This document shows positions 17,062-25,677 of a stretch of 64,000 nucleotides of DNA, in pieces. Source of the stretch: JABHIE01 sp964584805 (GTDB taxonomy: Bacteria; Planctomycetota; UBA1135); contig CAZPAY010000009.1 of assembly GCA_964584805.1 (NCBI GenBank), forward strand, positions 18,555 through 82,554. Reading direction: 5' to 3'. The notes under the pieces are model-generated. The model worked only from the letters and a program-made list of their open reading frames with translations, did no database searches and was not told where the DNA came from. Position 1 is the first letter of the stretch, and each line of letters begins with the position of its first letter. Position numbers and translations under genes: made by a program.

Positions 17062-18489
17062 TTACAGGGTTTTGGCTTTTTCGATGGCCTCATCGATGCC
17101 ACCAACCATGTAAAATGCGTTTTCAGGCATGTCATCATGCTTGCCATCGAGGATTTCCTCGAAAGAACGCACGGTCTCATCTTTCGGCACAAACTTGCCT
17201 GGAGAACCCGTAAAGGACTCAGCCACAAAGAAAGGCTGGGAAAGGAAACGCTGCAGACGACGCGCGCGGTGCACGACCTGCTTGTCTTCGTCAGAAAGCT
17301 CTTCCATACCCAAAATAGCAATGATGTCTTTTAGGTCGGCGTAGCGCTGAAGAATCCGCTGGGTACGAGTCGCGATGCTGTAGTGATGATCACCAATAAC
17401 CTGTGGGTCAAGCATACGGCTAGTCGACTTGAGCGGGTGCACAGCAGGGTAAATACCAAGCTCAGAAATTGCACGGTCAAGAAGAATCGTCGAGTCAAGG
17501 TGAGCAAACGATGCTACAGGAGCTGGGTCAGTGAAGTCATCCGCAGGGACATAAACAGCCTGCATCGAAGTCACCGAACCTTTCTTGGTTGAAGTAATCC
17601 GCTCTTGAAGCGCACCCATTTCCGAACCAAGCGTTGGCTGATAACCCACGGCAGATGGGATACGGCCAAGAAGCGCAGACACCTCAGACCCAGCCTGAAC
17701 AAAGCGGAAGATGTTATCGACAAACAACAGCACGTCTTTGCCCTCTTCGTCACGGAAGTACTCAGCCATGGTCAAACCAGACAAAGCAATGCGCAAACGA
17801 GCACCAGGAGGCTCATTCATCTGACCGAATACAAGAACAGCGTTATCGATAACAGCTGCTTGCGAACCGTCTGGTGCAGTGTACTCTGCCTCAGACATCT
17901 CGAGCCAAAGGTCGTTACCCTCACGAGTACGCTCGCCTACACCACAGAAAACAGAGAAGCCACCCTTTTCTACAGCCGTGATTCGAATGAGCTCTTGAAT
18001 CAGCACGGTTTTGCCCACACCCGCACCACCAAAGAGACCAATTTTGCCACCAAGAGCAAACGGGCACAGGAGGTCAACCACCTTAATGCCAGTTTCAAAG
18101 ACCTTAGTTACAGGCTCTTGATCATCGTAATCGGGAGCTTTGCGGTGAATCGGAAGATGCTTATCGAAGCTGATCTCACCTTTAACTTTGGCGTCGAGTG
18201 GGCGGCCCAACAAGTTAAACACACGACCCGTAGTCTCTTGACCCACAGGTACCATGATGGGATTACCGGTACCGAATGCTGGCTCACCACGACGCAAACC
18301 GTCGGTGGTAGCCATAGCAACGCAACGGCAAAGACCGTCGCCGAGGTGTTGGGCAACTTCGAGTACGAGATCATCACGGCCCTCCATGGGGACATTGATG
18401 GCGTCGTTAATGGCAGGCATTGCTGACTCGTCGAAAGCGACGTCAACAACGGGTCCGAAGACCTGCTTGATTGTTCCTTGGGCACTCAT
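17062..18489 (-). CDS. atpD: ATP synthase beta subunit
   Basis: 475 residues from the ATG at 18489 (MSAQGTIKQVFGPVVDV). Walker A is GGAGVGKTVL, the catalytic Glu lies in GVGERTREGNDL, and the C-terminal DELSDEDK-type stretch appears as MEELSDEDKQVV. It forms the catalytic sites of F1. A longer frame to 18540 would overlap the end of atpG and adds non-conserved residues; the chosen start leaves a 25-nt gap. Confidence 0.98.
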   Translation of the reverse strand: MSAQGTIKQVFGPVVDVAFDESAMPAINDAINVPMEGRDDLVLEVAQHLGDGLCRCVAMATTDGLRRGEPAFGTGNPIMVPVGQETTGRVFNLLGRPLDAKVKGEISFDKHLPIHRKAPDYDDQEPVTKVFETGIKVVDLLCPFALGGKIGLFGGAGVGKTVLIQELIRITAVEKGGFSVFCGVGERTREGNDLWLEMSEAEYTAPDGSQAAVIDNAVLVFGQMNEPPGARLRIALSGLTMAEYFRDEEGKDVLLFVDNIFRFVQAGSEVSALLGRIPSAVGYQPTLGSEMGALQERITSTKKGSVTSMQAVYVPADDFTDPAPVASFAHLDSTILLDRAISELGIYPAVHPLKSTSRMLDPQVIGDHHYSIATRTQRILQRYADLKDIIAILGMEELSDEDKQVVHRARRLQRFLSQPFFVAESFTGSPGKFVPKDETVRSFEEILDGKHDDMPENAFYMVGGIDEAIEKAKTL

Positions 18490-18514
18490 GGGAGGCGTTT
18501 GTTGGATGTTTTGA

Positions 18515-19390
18515 TTAGAGGGCTTCTGCGCCAGAGACAATTTCCAGAATTTCGGAAGTAATCTTCTGCTGGCGCGCTCGGTTGTATTCCCGAGTGATTT
18601 CAGTCTTCATGTCGGATGCTGCCTCAGTGGCATTAGTCATCGCAAATCGACGTGAAGCGTATTCGGAGGTAATGGACTCAAGAAGCGCGTGGTAGATGCG
18701 CGTCTCAAGATAGCGAGGGACAATACTGCCCATCACTTGCGGAGCACTCGGCTCAAGGATGACATCTGCTGCTTCACCAACGGCCTCTGATTCATCATCA
18801 GCAATCGGCAAAAATGCGCCCATTTCAGGCACATAGCGCATCATCGAGACAAAGCGCGTAAAGCAGACGGAAACCCCTGAAAGATTGCCAAGACGGAATT
18901 CGCGCACCAGCATGGAGCTGATAGACGCGGCTTCTGCAAAAGTCATCTTTTCGAGGTTGAAGTCTTCGAGGTGTTGAGCAACGGGGTAACCCATGCGTTC
19001 AGCATGAGCCATGGCCTTGCGACCCACCACATAGAGGACGAAATCTTGATCGAGTTTGGCGACGGCGGCATCGAGTTCTTTGCCAACCGTTGTGTTGTAT
19101 GCACCACATAGACCCCGGTCAGAGCCAATGAAGAGAATGCCTATTGGCTTGCCTTCCGCCCCAGGGGCGAACAAGGGTGCAGAATCACCTGCAGCCGATG
19201 GCTCGGAAGCCACCGTGGCCGAAAGACCACGGATCAGCTCTTCGATGCCTTCGGTGTAAGGCTTAGCTTCAACAGCAACAGTTTGAAAGCGACGCAGCTT
19301 CGTCGTAGCCACCATTTCCATGGCGCCGGTAATTTTTTGAATATTACCTACGCTGGTGATGCGGAGTCGAAGGTCGCGGATGTTTGCCAA
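18515..19390 (-). CDS. atpG: ATP synthase gamma subunit
   Basis: 291 residues. The N-terminal helix (RDLRLRITSVGNIQKITGAM) and C-terminal helix (NRARQQKITSEILEIVSGAEAL) are the conserved coiled-coil halves of the rotor shaft. The central Rossmann-like domain includes GSDRGLCGAYN. It lies between atpA (12 nt) and atpD. Confidence 0.97.
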   Translation of the reverse strand: MANIRDLRLRITSVGNIQKITGAMEMVATTKLRRFQTVAVEAKPYTEGIEELIRGLSATVASEPSAAGDSAPLFAPGAEGKPIGILFIGSDRGLCGAYNTTVGKELDAAVAKLDQDFVLYVVGRKAMAHAERMGYPVAQHLEDFNLEKMTFAEAASISSMLVREFRLGNLSGVSVCFTRFVSMMRYVPEMGAFLPIADDESEAVGEAADVILEPSAPQVMGSIVPRYLETRIYHALLESITSEYASRRFAMTNATEAASDMKTEITREYNRARQQKITSEILEIVSGAEAL

Positions 19391-19402
19391 AGCTCTAGGT
19401 TG

Positions 19403-20974
19403 TTAAGCGTTGAAGGTTTTGAGGAAAGTCTCGCAGGCGGCGGTGACTTCTTGAGCCATCTCGTCGGTCCACTTGACGCCCCAGTCATTGAGGGTTGCCA
19501 TGAGCTCTGAGTGACTGTCACCCATGTACTCGACAAAACCAGTCTCGAACTCGGTGACTTTGTCGAGCTCGACATCGTCAATCAAGCCAGCCGTACCCGC
19601 GAAGATTGCCACAATCTGTGCAGCGTTACTCATCGGGACATACTGACCTTGCTTAAGGAGCTCGACCAAGCGAGCGCCGCGGCTAAGAGATTGTTGAGTC
19701 GCTTCATCAAGGTCGGAACCAAACTGAGCGAAAGCCTCAAGTTCACGGAACTGAGCCAAGTTGATGCGCAAGCCACCAGCCACTTTCTTCATGGCAGGAG
19801 TTTGAGCCGCACCACCCACACGCGATACCGAGATACCCACGTTTACAGCAGGACGGATGCCAGAGTAGAACAAGTTAGCCTCAAGGAAAATCTGACCGTC
19901 AGTAATCGAAATTACGTTAGTCGGGATGTACGCTGAAACGTCACCCTCTTGAGTCTCGACTACAGGAAGCGCAGTCAAAGAACCGCCACCTTTCTGGAAG
20001 CGAGGGTTTAGATCTGGAGCGTTAACGGACAACTTGGCCGAACGCTCGAGGAGGCGTGAGTGCAGATTAAAGATGTCGCCTGGGTAGGCCTCACGCCCTG
20101 GAGGGCGGCGCAACAACAACATCACCTGGCGATAGGCGTAAGCCTGCTTGGTAAGGTCATCGTAGGCAATCAGCACGTGGCGGCCCGCATCGCGGAAACG
20201 CTCAGCCATGGCCGTCGCCGAATAAGGTGACAAGAACTGCATCGACGCCTCGTGGTCAGCCGAAGCATTCACGATGATGGTGTAAGCCATTGCGCCAGCA
20301 GCCTCAAGCTTGAGGTGAACATCAACCACAGTCGACTGCTTTTGACCAATTGCGTTATAGACGCAAATGACTTGGTCGGGGTTACTGATATCGCCCCCAC
20401 CAGTTGCCTTTTGGTTAATGATAGCGTCAACGATCAGAGCCGTCTTACCCGTCTGGCGGTCGCCAATAATCAACTCGCGCTGACCACGGCCAACAGGAAT
20501 CATGGCGTCAAGTGACTTGATGCCGGTCATCATGGGCTCCGTGACAGGCTCGCGCTCAATCACCGAAGGAGCAGGTTGCTCAATGGGGCGAAGGTCGTCG
20601 TCGGTGGTGTCGATTGCGCCTTTGCCGTCGAGCGGGTTGCCAAGTGCATCGACCACGCGGCCGACCATCGCATCGCCAGTAGGCACAGAAATAATGCGGC
20701 CAGTGCTCTTCACGGTATCGCCTTCTTTTACAGAAGACGCGTCGCCGAGAAGTACGCAGCCAACATTGTCTTCCTCGAGGTTGAGGGCCATGCCCATCAC
20801 GCCATCGGGGAATTCAACGAGCTCAGACATCATGCACTCATCAAGGCCATACACGCGGGCGACACCGTCACCAACTTGCAGAACCTGACCGACTTTCTCG
20901 GTCGAGGCAGAGGACTCAAAGCCTTCGATTTCCTTTTTAAGGACTGAAGTAACTTCAGAGGGTTGCAGTTCCAT
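19403..20974 (-). CDS. atpA: ATP synthase alpha subunit
   Basis: 523 residues from ATG 20974 (MELQPSEVTSVLKKEI). The non-catalytic nucleotide site is GDRQTGKTALIVDAI. The family signature appears as PAVNVGISVSRVGGAAQ, with the arginine finger in its SRVG. The frame can be extended to 20998, but that would overlap atpH. Standard length for AtpA. Confidence 0.98.
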   Translation of the reverse strand: MELQPSEVTSVLKKEIEGFESSASTEKVGQVLQVGDGVARVYGLDECMMSELVEFPDGVMGMALNLEEDNVGCVLLGDASSVKEGDTVKSTGRIISVPTGDAMVGRVVDALGNPLDGKGAIDTTDDDLRPIEQPAPSVIEREPVTEPMMTGIKSLDAMIPVGRGQRELIIGDRQTGKTALIVDAIINQKATGGGDISNPDQVICVYNAIGQKQSTVVDVHLKLEAAGAMAYTIIVNASADHEASMQFLSPYSATAMAERFRDAGRHVLIAYDDLTKQAYAYRQVMLLLRRPPGREAYPGDIFNLHSRLLERSAKLSVNAPDLNPRFQKGGGSLTALPVVETQEGDVSAYIPTNVISITDGQIFLEANLFYSGIRPAVNVGISVSRVGGAAQTPAMKKVAGGLRINLAQFRELEAFAQFGSDLDEATQQSLSRGARLVELLKQGQYVPMSNAAQIVAIFAGTAGLIDDVELDKVTEFETGFVEYMGDSHSELMATLNDWGVKWTDEMAQEVTAACETFLKTFNA

Positions 20975-20994
20975 TTTTATGAATTTGTTATGGC

Positions 20995-21555
20995 TCAACC
21001 AGCGTTGAGCTCGACTTCCTGGAGACGCTTGCGTGCGGCATCAAGCCGAGCGCGAGCTGTGCCGTCGTAACGCGTGCCGGCAAGCGTGACGCGGACCCCA
21101 CCGAGCAGAGAAGCATCTTGGCGAGTCTCAAGAGAGACTTGCTTGCCTGTTGACGCAGAAAAGGAAGCCTCAAGAGCTTCTTTTGCACCCTCATCAAGAG
21201 GGAGTGCGGTTTCAAGCAGACCGCGCAAGCGGCCGAGATGCTCATCGTGCAAGACGACGAAAGCGGCAGGGATTTGCGTGAGGACCGACAAACGATTGCG
21301 GCGCTCAAGCATGTTAAGTAGGTTGACGAAATGCCGACCGGAATCTTTCATTGCTGCAAGCAGAGTCTCGCGCTTGCGAGCCTCACCGGCGCGTGGATCG
21401 AGCAGCCAAGCCGAAACTTGGTCATCTGCAACCACCGATGCCAAAACATCGATATCTGCTGACGCCTGCTCAAGCTCACTCGCGTCATACGCAGCTTGAA
21501 AGAATGCCCGCGCATAGCGACGAGCAACAGCGGTGGTCAGGACGACGTCACCCAT
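20995..21555 (-). CDS. atpH: ATP synthase delta subunit
   Basis: 186 residues, OSCP/delta family. An N-terminal helical bundle (TAVARRYARAFFQAAYDASE) is followed by a C-terminal domain with KQVSLETRQDASLLGGVRVT. It forms the peripheral stalk cap binding alpha and b. It starts 2 nt after the atpF stop. Confidence 0.94.
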   Translation of the reverse strand: MGDVVLTTAVARRYARAFFQAAYDASELEQASADIDVLASVVADDQVSAWLLDPRAGEARKRETLLAAMKDSGRHFVNLLNMLERRNRLSVLTQIPAAFVVLHDEHLGRLRGLLETALPLDEGAKEALEASFSASTGKQVSLETRQDASLLGGVRVTLAGTRYDGTARARLDAARKRLQEVELNAG

Positions 21556-21557
21556 GA

Positions 21558-22106
21558 TTAGGCACCAACCTCTTTCGAGAAGTCAGAAACCAAACGTTTT
21601 TGGTCTTCACCTGAAAACTCGCGAGTCATAACTTTCTCGGCAACTTCAATGCCAAGAGCCACAGCCTCACGACGAAGGGTTTCGCGCGCAGCCGTCAGGG
21701 TGCGATCGAGCTCTTCTTGGGCGCGTGCGCGCTCTCGCTCGGCTTCGGCCCGAGCTTCATTGCGCAGTTTTTCGCCTAACTCGGCGGCCTTAGCTTTTTC
21801 GGCTTTAACCATCTCGCGTGACTCGCGCATGGCATCTTCTGAATCGGCCTTTGCCGCTTGCATCAGACGCTCCGTGTCCTCACGGGCTGTTTCAGCAGCG
21901 CGTGCGGCATCGCGAGCCGCATTTTCGCGGTCTTCGAGTGCTTTAGTGATAGGACCGAAAACAACTTTCCACATGAGAGGAAGACTGACGAGAAAGATAA
22001 GAATTGTCCAGATGGTGGCCGATTGCCCAACATTGAAGAAATCCAAACCCCCTTCAGCCTCTTCACTTGGAAGGGCGAGTGCGGCTAAGTAAAGGAGTGG
22101 CATCAT
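21558..22106 (-). CDS. atpF: ATP synthase b subunit
   Basis: 182 residues. One membrane helix (about 28-50, TIWTILIFLVSLPLMW) is followed by a long charged helix of Ala/Glu/Arg heptads (about 60-160) that forms the peripheral stalk. There is only one b gene here, so the stalk is a b homodimer unless another copy exists elsewhere. The hydrophobic stretch before the membrane helix (MMPLLYLAALAL) looks like a short signal-like extension. Confidence 0.93.
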   Translation of the reverse strand: MMPLLYLAALALPSEEAEGGLDFFNVGQSATIWTILIFLVSLPLMWKVVFGPITKALEDRENAARDAARAAETAREDTERLMQAAKADSEDAMRESREMVKAEKAKAAELGEKLRNEARAEAERERARAQEELDRTLTAARETLRREAVALGIEVAEKVMTREFSGEDQKRLVSDFSKEVGA

Positions 22107-22196
22107 GTGCGTCTCCGGTTATTTGAGGTTTGCGAGTCGGGTGTCGGCTCATCCACAAGGAATGAGCCGGTCGCCCCGCGAGAGCAACTCAGACCA

Positions 22197-22448
22197 CTAA
22201 AGAGTGGCGAGAAGAGCAACAACAACTGCAAACAGTGTCGCGCCCTCAATGAGTGCGGAAAGGATCAGAGCGTTGCCTTTGATGTCACCGGCGGCTTCTG
22301 GTTGACGAGCGATAGCTTCGTTGCCAGCAGCACCGATTTTGCCAATGCCCATGCCAGCACCAATGATGGCGAGGCCAGCACCGACGGCGGCAGGAATGAG
22401 TGGAGCAGAGGCAGCGGCCTCAACGACAGGTTGTACGATTTCGAGCAT
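22197..22448 (-). CDS. atpE: ATP synthase c subunit (proton-type ring)
   Basis: 83 residues from ATG 22448: two membrane helices around the polar loop GNEAIARQPEA. The ion-carrying carboxylate is E68 in ALIEGATLF. Gly follows the Glu, and the Ser/Thr and Gln pattern of Na+-binding rings is absent, so protons are the likely ion. The frame can be read upstream to 22571, but that part overlaps atpB and is not c-like. Confidence 0.95.
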   Translation of the reverse strand: MLEIVQPVVEAAASAPLIPAAVGAGLAIIGAGMGIGKIGAAGNEAIARQPEAAGDIKGNALILSALIEGATLFAVVVALLATL

Positions 22449-22482
22449 CTTTCGAGTCTCAGATTTTGCGGGGTTGGGATCG

Positions 22483-23316
22483 TTAGTGATCCGGATGCAG
22501 GCTTGCGCCCACGAAGATGATGGACAGCAGGGTAAAGATATACGCCTGCAAAAGGGCAACGAAGCCCTCAATGATCATGATGAAGACAGACATGCCAACC
22601 GAAGCTGGCGCGACTACCCAACCGGTGCCGGGCGAGCCGTAACCGAAGAAAAACATCAGGCCCATGAATGAAAGGAGCACAAGGTGCCCCCCTACCATGT
22701 TGGCCGTCAAACGAACCATCAAAGCGAAAGGCTTAACACATAAGCCAATCAACTCGACAATAAACATCAACGGAATCAACCAGGCCGGAAGGCCATGGGG
22801 CAGCAGATTGACCCAGAACTTAATCGGGCCCTGCACGATCATGCCGCCGAGCAGCATGACAAGAAAGGTCATCCCTGCCATCGCGGCGGGAACATAGACC
22901 GAAGCGGTGGCCGTCGCGCCGAACGGGACGAGACCAAACATGTTCATAAAAAGAACAAAGAAAAAGAAGGACAAAAACAGTGGGGCTAATGCGCGCGCAT
23001 GTTTCCGCTCGTGGATATTTGGCGCAACCATGTCTTCGACAATGTAGTCAACGAAGCCCGCTGCGATTTTCGCGCGCTTGCCACCGGTACCATTGCGGAC
23101 GGCGCGAGCCACGCCGGCAAAGCAAACGAAAATCAAGAATACCGAAAGAGCCTGAAAAATCTGGATATTCCAGATAGGCAGACCAAAGAGCTCCATACCT
23201 GTTGCGTGAGGAATCACATGGGCAAACAGGGCGTCGAAAGGCTTAGCCGGATCCACAGCGTGGCCGCCGCCACCAGAGGTGGAAGCTGCTGCGAGGAGTG
23301 TCGGGAGAATGCTCAC
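22483..23316 (-). CDS. atpB: ATP synthase a subunit
   Basis: 277 residues from a GTG at 23316 (reads MSILPTLLAAAST). The essential Arg lies in FALMVRLTANMVGGH, with the conserved last helices (EGFVALLQAYIFTLLSIIF). It forms the proton half-channels against the c-ring. A longer frame reaches 23532 but runs through the AtpI-like gene. The GTG leaves 20 nt after that gene's stop, in keeping with the operon. Confidence 0.93.
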   Translation of the reverse strand: MSILPTLLAAASTSGGGGHAVDPAKPFDALFAHVIPHATGMELFGLPIWNIQIFQALSVFLIFVCFAGVARAVRNGTGGKRAKIAAGFVDYIVEDMVAPNIHERKHARALAPLFLSFFFFVLFMNMFGLVPFGATATASVYVPAAMAGMTFLVMLLGGMIVQGPIKFWVNLLPHGLPAWLIPLMFIVELIGLCVKPFALMVRLTANMVGGHLVLLSFMGLMFFFGYGSPGTGWVVAPASVGMSVFIMIIEGFVALLQAYIFTLLSIIFVGASLHPDH

Positions 23317-23336
23317 GAGAAAGTGAAGGTATGGGT

Positions 23337-23702
23337 TCAGTCTCGCGAAGAGCGAGAAGAAGTTTGACGCCAGAGAGCCGCCAAAGAGAGGGTTTCCCCC
23401 ACGGTCATTGCCGCAAGGAAAGAGAACAGGAAAGCGGGGACATGGTAATTGCCAGTTTTTGCGCCAAAAACCGATGCCACAACTAAAACCCCTATTTTGG
23501 CCAGAAAACCACCCACGAGTACAGACAACCAAGCCTGCTGAGGTGCATCGGGCGCAAAAGCTCGCAAACGCCGGTAGTGCGTCAAGAGCTCAAGGGCCAT
23601 GGCCGAAACCCACCCTGCTGACAAACCCGACCACCACAACTCAGGCCAGAGAGGCCGTGTGAGCAAAGGAAGGAAGGTAAGTGCAAGGAGAAGGAGTTTC
23701 AT
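23337..23702 (-). CDS. Small membrane protein in the AtpI position
   Basis: 121 residues with four hydrophobic segments (about 1-18, 22-40, 58-80, 86-108) and a charged C terminus (WRQTSSRSSRD). It overlaps atpZ by 4 nt (ATGA) and precedes atpB, where many bacteria carry AtpI, an assembly factor or Mg2+/Ca2+-related membrane protein. Similarity to AtpI is by position and topology only. Confidence 0.65.
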   Translation of the reverse strand: MKLLLLALTFLPLLTRPLWPELWWSGLSAGWVSAMALELLTHYRRLRAFAPDAPQQAWLSVLVGGFLAKIGVLVVASVFGAKTGNYHVPAFLFSFLAAMTVGETLSLAALWRQTSSRSSRD

Positions 23703-23968
23703 GAATCGGTGTCAGAATCGCTTGGGGGCGAATCGAACTGGAGCTTAAGTCGGTAAATACCGAGCGCCATTCCGAGGGTAACTCCGGCTACGAGGAAGAC
23801 AGGGAAAGTGGTCAAAAGACCGAGCCAAAGGTCAATTTTGTAGCCAAGATAGCCAAAAAAGCCCATCGTGGCGGCAAATTGAACCCCGATACCCGAGTAG
23901 CGGACATAGTCAGCTGAAGGGCTCGAAAGCGTTTTCCGGGAAGAGTCGTCCTGTTGGGGGGAAGCCAT
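23699..23968 (-). CDS. atpZ: AtpZ/AtpI-family F0F1 accessory protein
   Basis: 89 residues. A hydrophilic N terminus, then two membrane helices (GVQFAATMGFFGYLGYKID and LTTFPVFLVAGVTLGMALGI) with the GxxLD/GYKIDxWL hinge typical of the AtpZ family. It is the first gene of the ATP synthase run. AGGA lies just before the ATG. The AtpZ family is thought to help c-ring assembly or ion handling. Confidence 0.85.
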   Translation of the reverse strand: MASPQQDDSSRKTLSSPSADYVRYSGIGVQFAATMGFFGYLGYKIDLWLGLLTTFPVFLVAGVTLGMALGIYRLKLQFDSPPSDSDTDS

Positions 23969-24140
23969 TTCCTATCGAATGAGGGAAAGAACGACACCAC
24001 GGCCAGCACAAAGTAGAGCAGCAGTGGAATCGGGCGGACATTCTAAACACTTTTCGCCTCTATTCAACCGTAACTCTGGCGATACCTTTCCCAAACCCGT
24101 ATCCTTTCCATCTTCCCCAACCCCTACACCCCAAAAAACC

Positions 24141-24593
24141 GTGGAAACAACACTCATTCTCTTCAAGCCAGACGCCCTGCATCGCGGGCTCGTCGGTCAA
24201 ATCCTTGCTCGTTTCGAGAACAAGGGCCTCCAGATGGTCGGCATGCGCCTGATGCGCATGAGCCAAGAAACTGCCGCCCAGCATTATGCTGAGCATGTTG
24301 GCAAGCCTTTCTATGAAGGTCTCGTGGGTTTCATGACGGGCTCCCCCATCATTGCCATGGCTCTGCGCGGCCCTGATGCCGTCGGGGTTGCTCGGCGCAT
24401 GATGGGCAAGACTTTTGGCATTGAAGCCGAAGCTGGCACGGTGCGAGGTGACTTTGGCTGCTCGAAGTCGTACAACTTGCTTCACGGCTCTGATTCACCA
24501 GAAAGCGCTACTCGCGAGCTTGGCATTTTCTTCCCGGACGGCCTCGAAGATTGGCAGCCCATCTCAACCCCTTGGGTTTGGGATAACGAGTAA
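24141..24593 (+). CDS. ndk: Nucleoside diphosphate kinase
   Basis: 150 residues from a GTG at 24141 (VETTLILFKPDALHRGLVGQ). The phosphorylated His is H115 in NLLHGSDSPESA, after RGDFG. Ndk equilibrates NTP and NDP pools. The reading frame extends to 23979, but those codons are not conserved; the GTG gives the family N terminus. It is divergent from atpZ and ends before a strong intrinsic terminator. Confidence 0.95.
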   Translation: METTLILFKPDALHRGLVGQILARFENKGLQMVGMRLMRMSQETAAQHYAEHVGKPFYEGLVGFMTGSPIIAMALRGPDAVGVARRMMGKTFGIEAEAGTVRGDFGCSKSYNLLHGSDSPESATRELGIFFPDGLEDWQPISTPWVWDNE

Positions 24594-24615
24594 CCGACCA
24601 AGTCTCAACGACTTC

Positions 24616-24655
24616 ATGGGGGAAGCGCAGCCGCGCTTCCCCCATAATCTTTTAA
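24616..24655 (+). terminator. Intrinsic terminator after ndk
   Basis: A perfect 13-bp stem, ATGGGGGAAGCGC / GCGCTTCCCCCAT (24616-24628 and 24633-24645), around the tetraloop AGCC, followed by a T-rich run ending TCTTTT. It is the only strong rho-independent terminator I found. Its tail is directly followed by the start of the next gene at 24657. Confidence 0.9.
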
Positions 24656-24656
24656 G

Positions 24657-25664
24657 ATGACACCAATGCGACTCGCCTTCATCCTCTTGCCCGCCCTAAC
24701 TTGCCTCACGCTTTTGCCAGCATGCGGTGGCCTAGAAGACCAAGAACTACAGTTGCTCGATGCATACAAGAACCGTGCACAGATTTATTACGAGGCCAAG
24801 CGTTTTGAGGCAAGCCGGCAACAAGCGCTTCTTGGTCTTGACCTAGCACCAGACGACCCCGTGCTCAACCACACCCTCGGCAGGGCACTCCTTGAGATGC
24901 GGTCCTTGGGCAAAATTGTTGACGCTCGGCCCTTCCTCATCAAAGCTTACGATTTAAAACCTGACTACCGTACAGCCTATTCTCTCGCAGAATTCCACCA
25001 GCGCTACGGAGTTTTCTTGCGCGACGAATCTATTGGCATCCAACAGTCTCTTGAAGCCTACCCCGAATCTGATTCCGAGAAGCGAGTGAGCCTGGAAGAG
25101 CGATCGAGCAAGCAAGAAACGATTGCAAAAGAACACTGGGCGGAAGCACTGACCCTCCTTGATGTCGCTCTTACGGAAGCACCCGAATTCCTACTTGGCC
25201 TCCAAATGGCCGCAATGACCCATTCCCTGCTTGGTCATGACGGTATCGCTCTTGAACAGCTGGACCGCATCCTTTCCATTCTTGCCGAATCCAAGACTTA
25301 CAAAAATCGTCAACTAGCCACCAACACTTCTCTCAGCCTTGCCCAAGAGCAAAAAATTCGCGCTGACTTATTGGACGATATGGGACACGAAATTGGAGTT
25401 CGTTTTGCACGCGCGGCGATTTTTAAGAGTCGGAATGATTTGAAAACAGAAGAGTTGGAATACAAGTTTATCCTTCAGCTTAACCCACGCAGCCCGGAAG
25501 CATTTTTCGGCCTAGGTATGTGTCTCTACGAACAAGGAAACTTACCCTCCGCAAAATCCAATCTTAAGTCTTTCATCAAACACTCTGAACTGGATTTAGA
25601 ATCCCAATACACAAAGCAAGCCATGCGCATCATTATGGAGTCAAATGATGCCGCCACTCAGTAG
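24657..25664 (+). CDS. TPR-containing lipoprotein
   Basis: 335 residues. A signal peptide ends in the lipobox LLPAC (ATG at 24657 or 24666), so the mature protein is likely lipid-anchored. The rest is alpha-helical with TPR-like units, for example YKNRAQIYYEAKRFEASRQQ, DPVLNHTLGRALLEM and PEAFFGLGMCLYEQGNLPSA near the C terminus. TPR lipoproteins act as periplasmic scaffolds, but no partner is apparent. CATAAT sits 8 nt before the ATG, inside the tail of the ndk terminator. It converges on the HtrA-like gene with 13 nt between them. Confidence 0.8.
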   Translation: MTPMRLAFILLPALTCLTLLPACGGLEDQELQLLDAYKNRAQIYYEAKRFEASRQQALLGLDLAPDDPVLNHTLGRALLEMRSLGKIVDARPFLIKAYDLKPDYRTAYSLAEFHQRYGVFLRDESIGIQQSLEAYPESDSEKRVSLEERSSKQETIAKEHWAEALTLLDVALTEAPEFLLGLQMAAMTHSLLGHDGIALEQLDRILSILAESKTYKNRQLATNTSLSLAQEQKIRADLLDDMGHEIGVRFARAAIFKSRNDLKTEELEYKFILQLNPRSPEAFFGLGMCLYEQGNLPSAKSNLKSFIKHSELDLESQYTKQAMRIIMESNDAATQ

Positions 25665-25677
25665 CGATTGGACTTTC

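Noticed and set aside
17605..18426. 273-codon plus-strand open frame
   Set aside because: Entirely antisense to atpD; its residues are a shadow of the conserved beta-subunit codons.
22449..22571. Longer c subunit beginning inside atpB
   Set aside because: The 41 extra residues are not c-subunit-like and overlap atpB; ATG 22448 gives the normal length.
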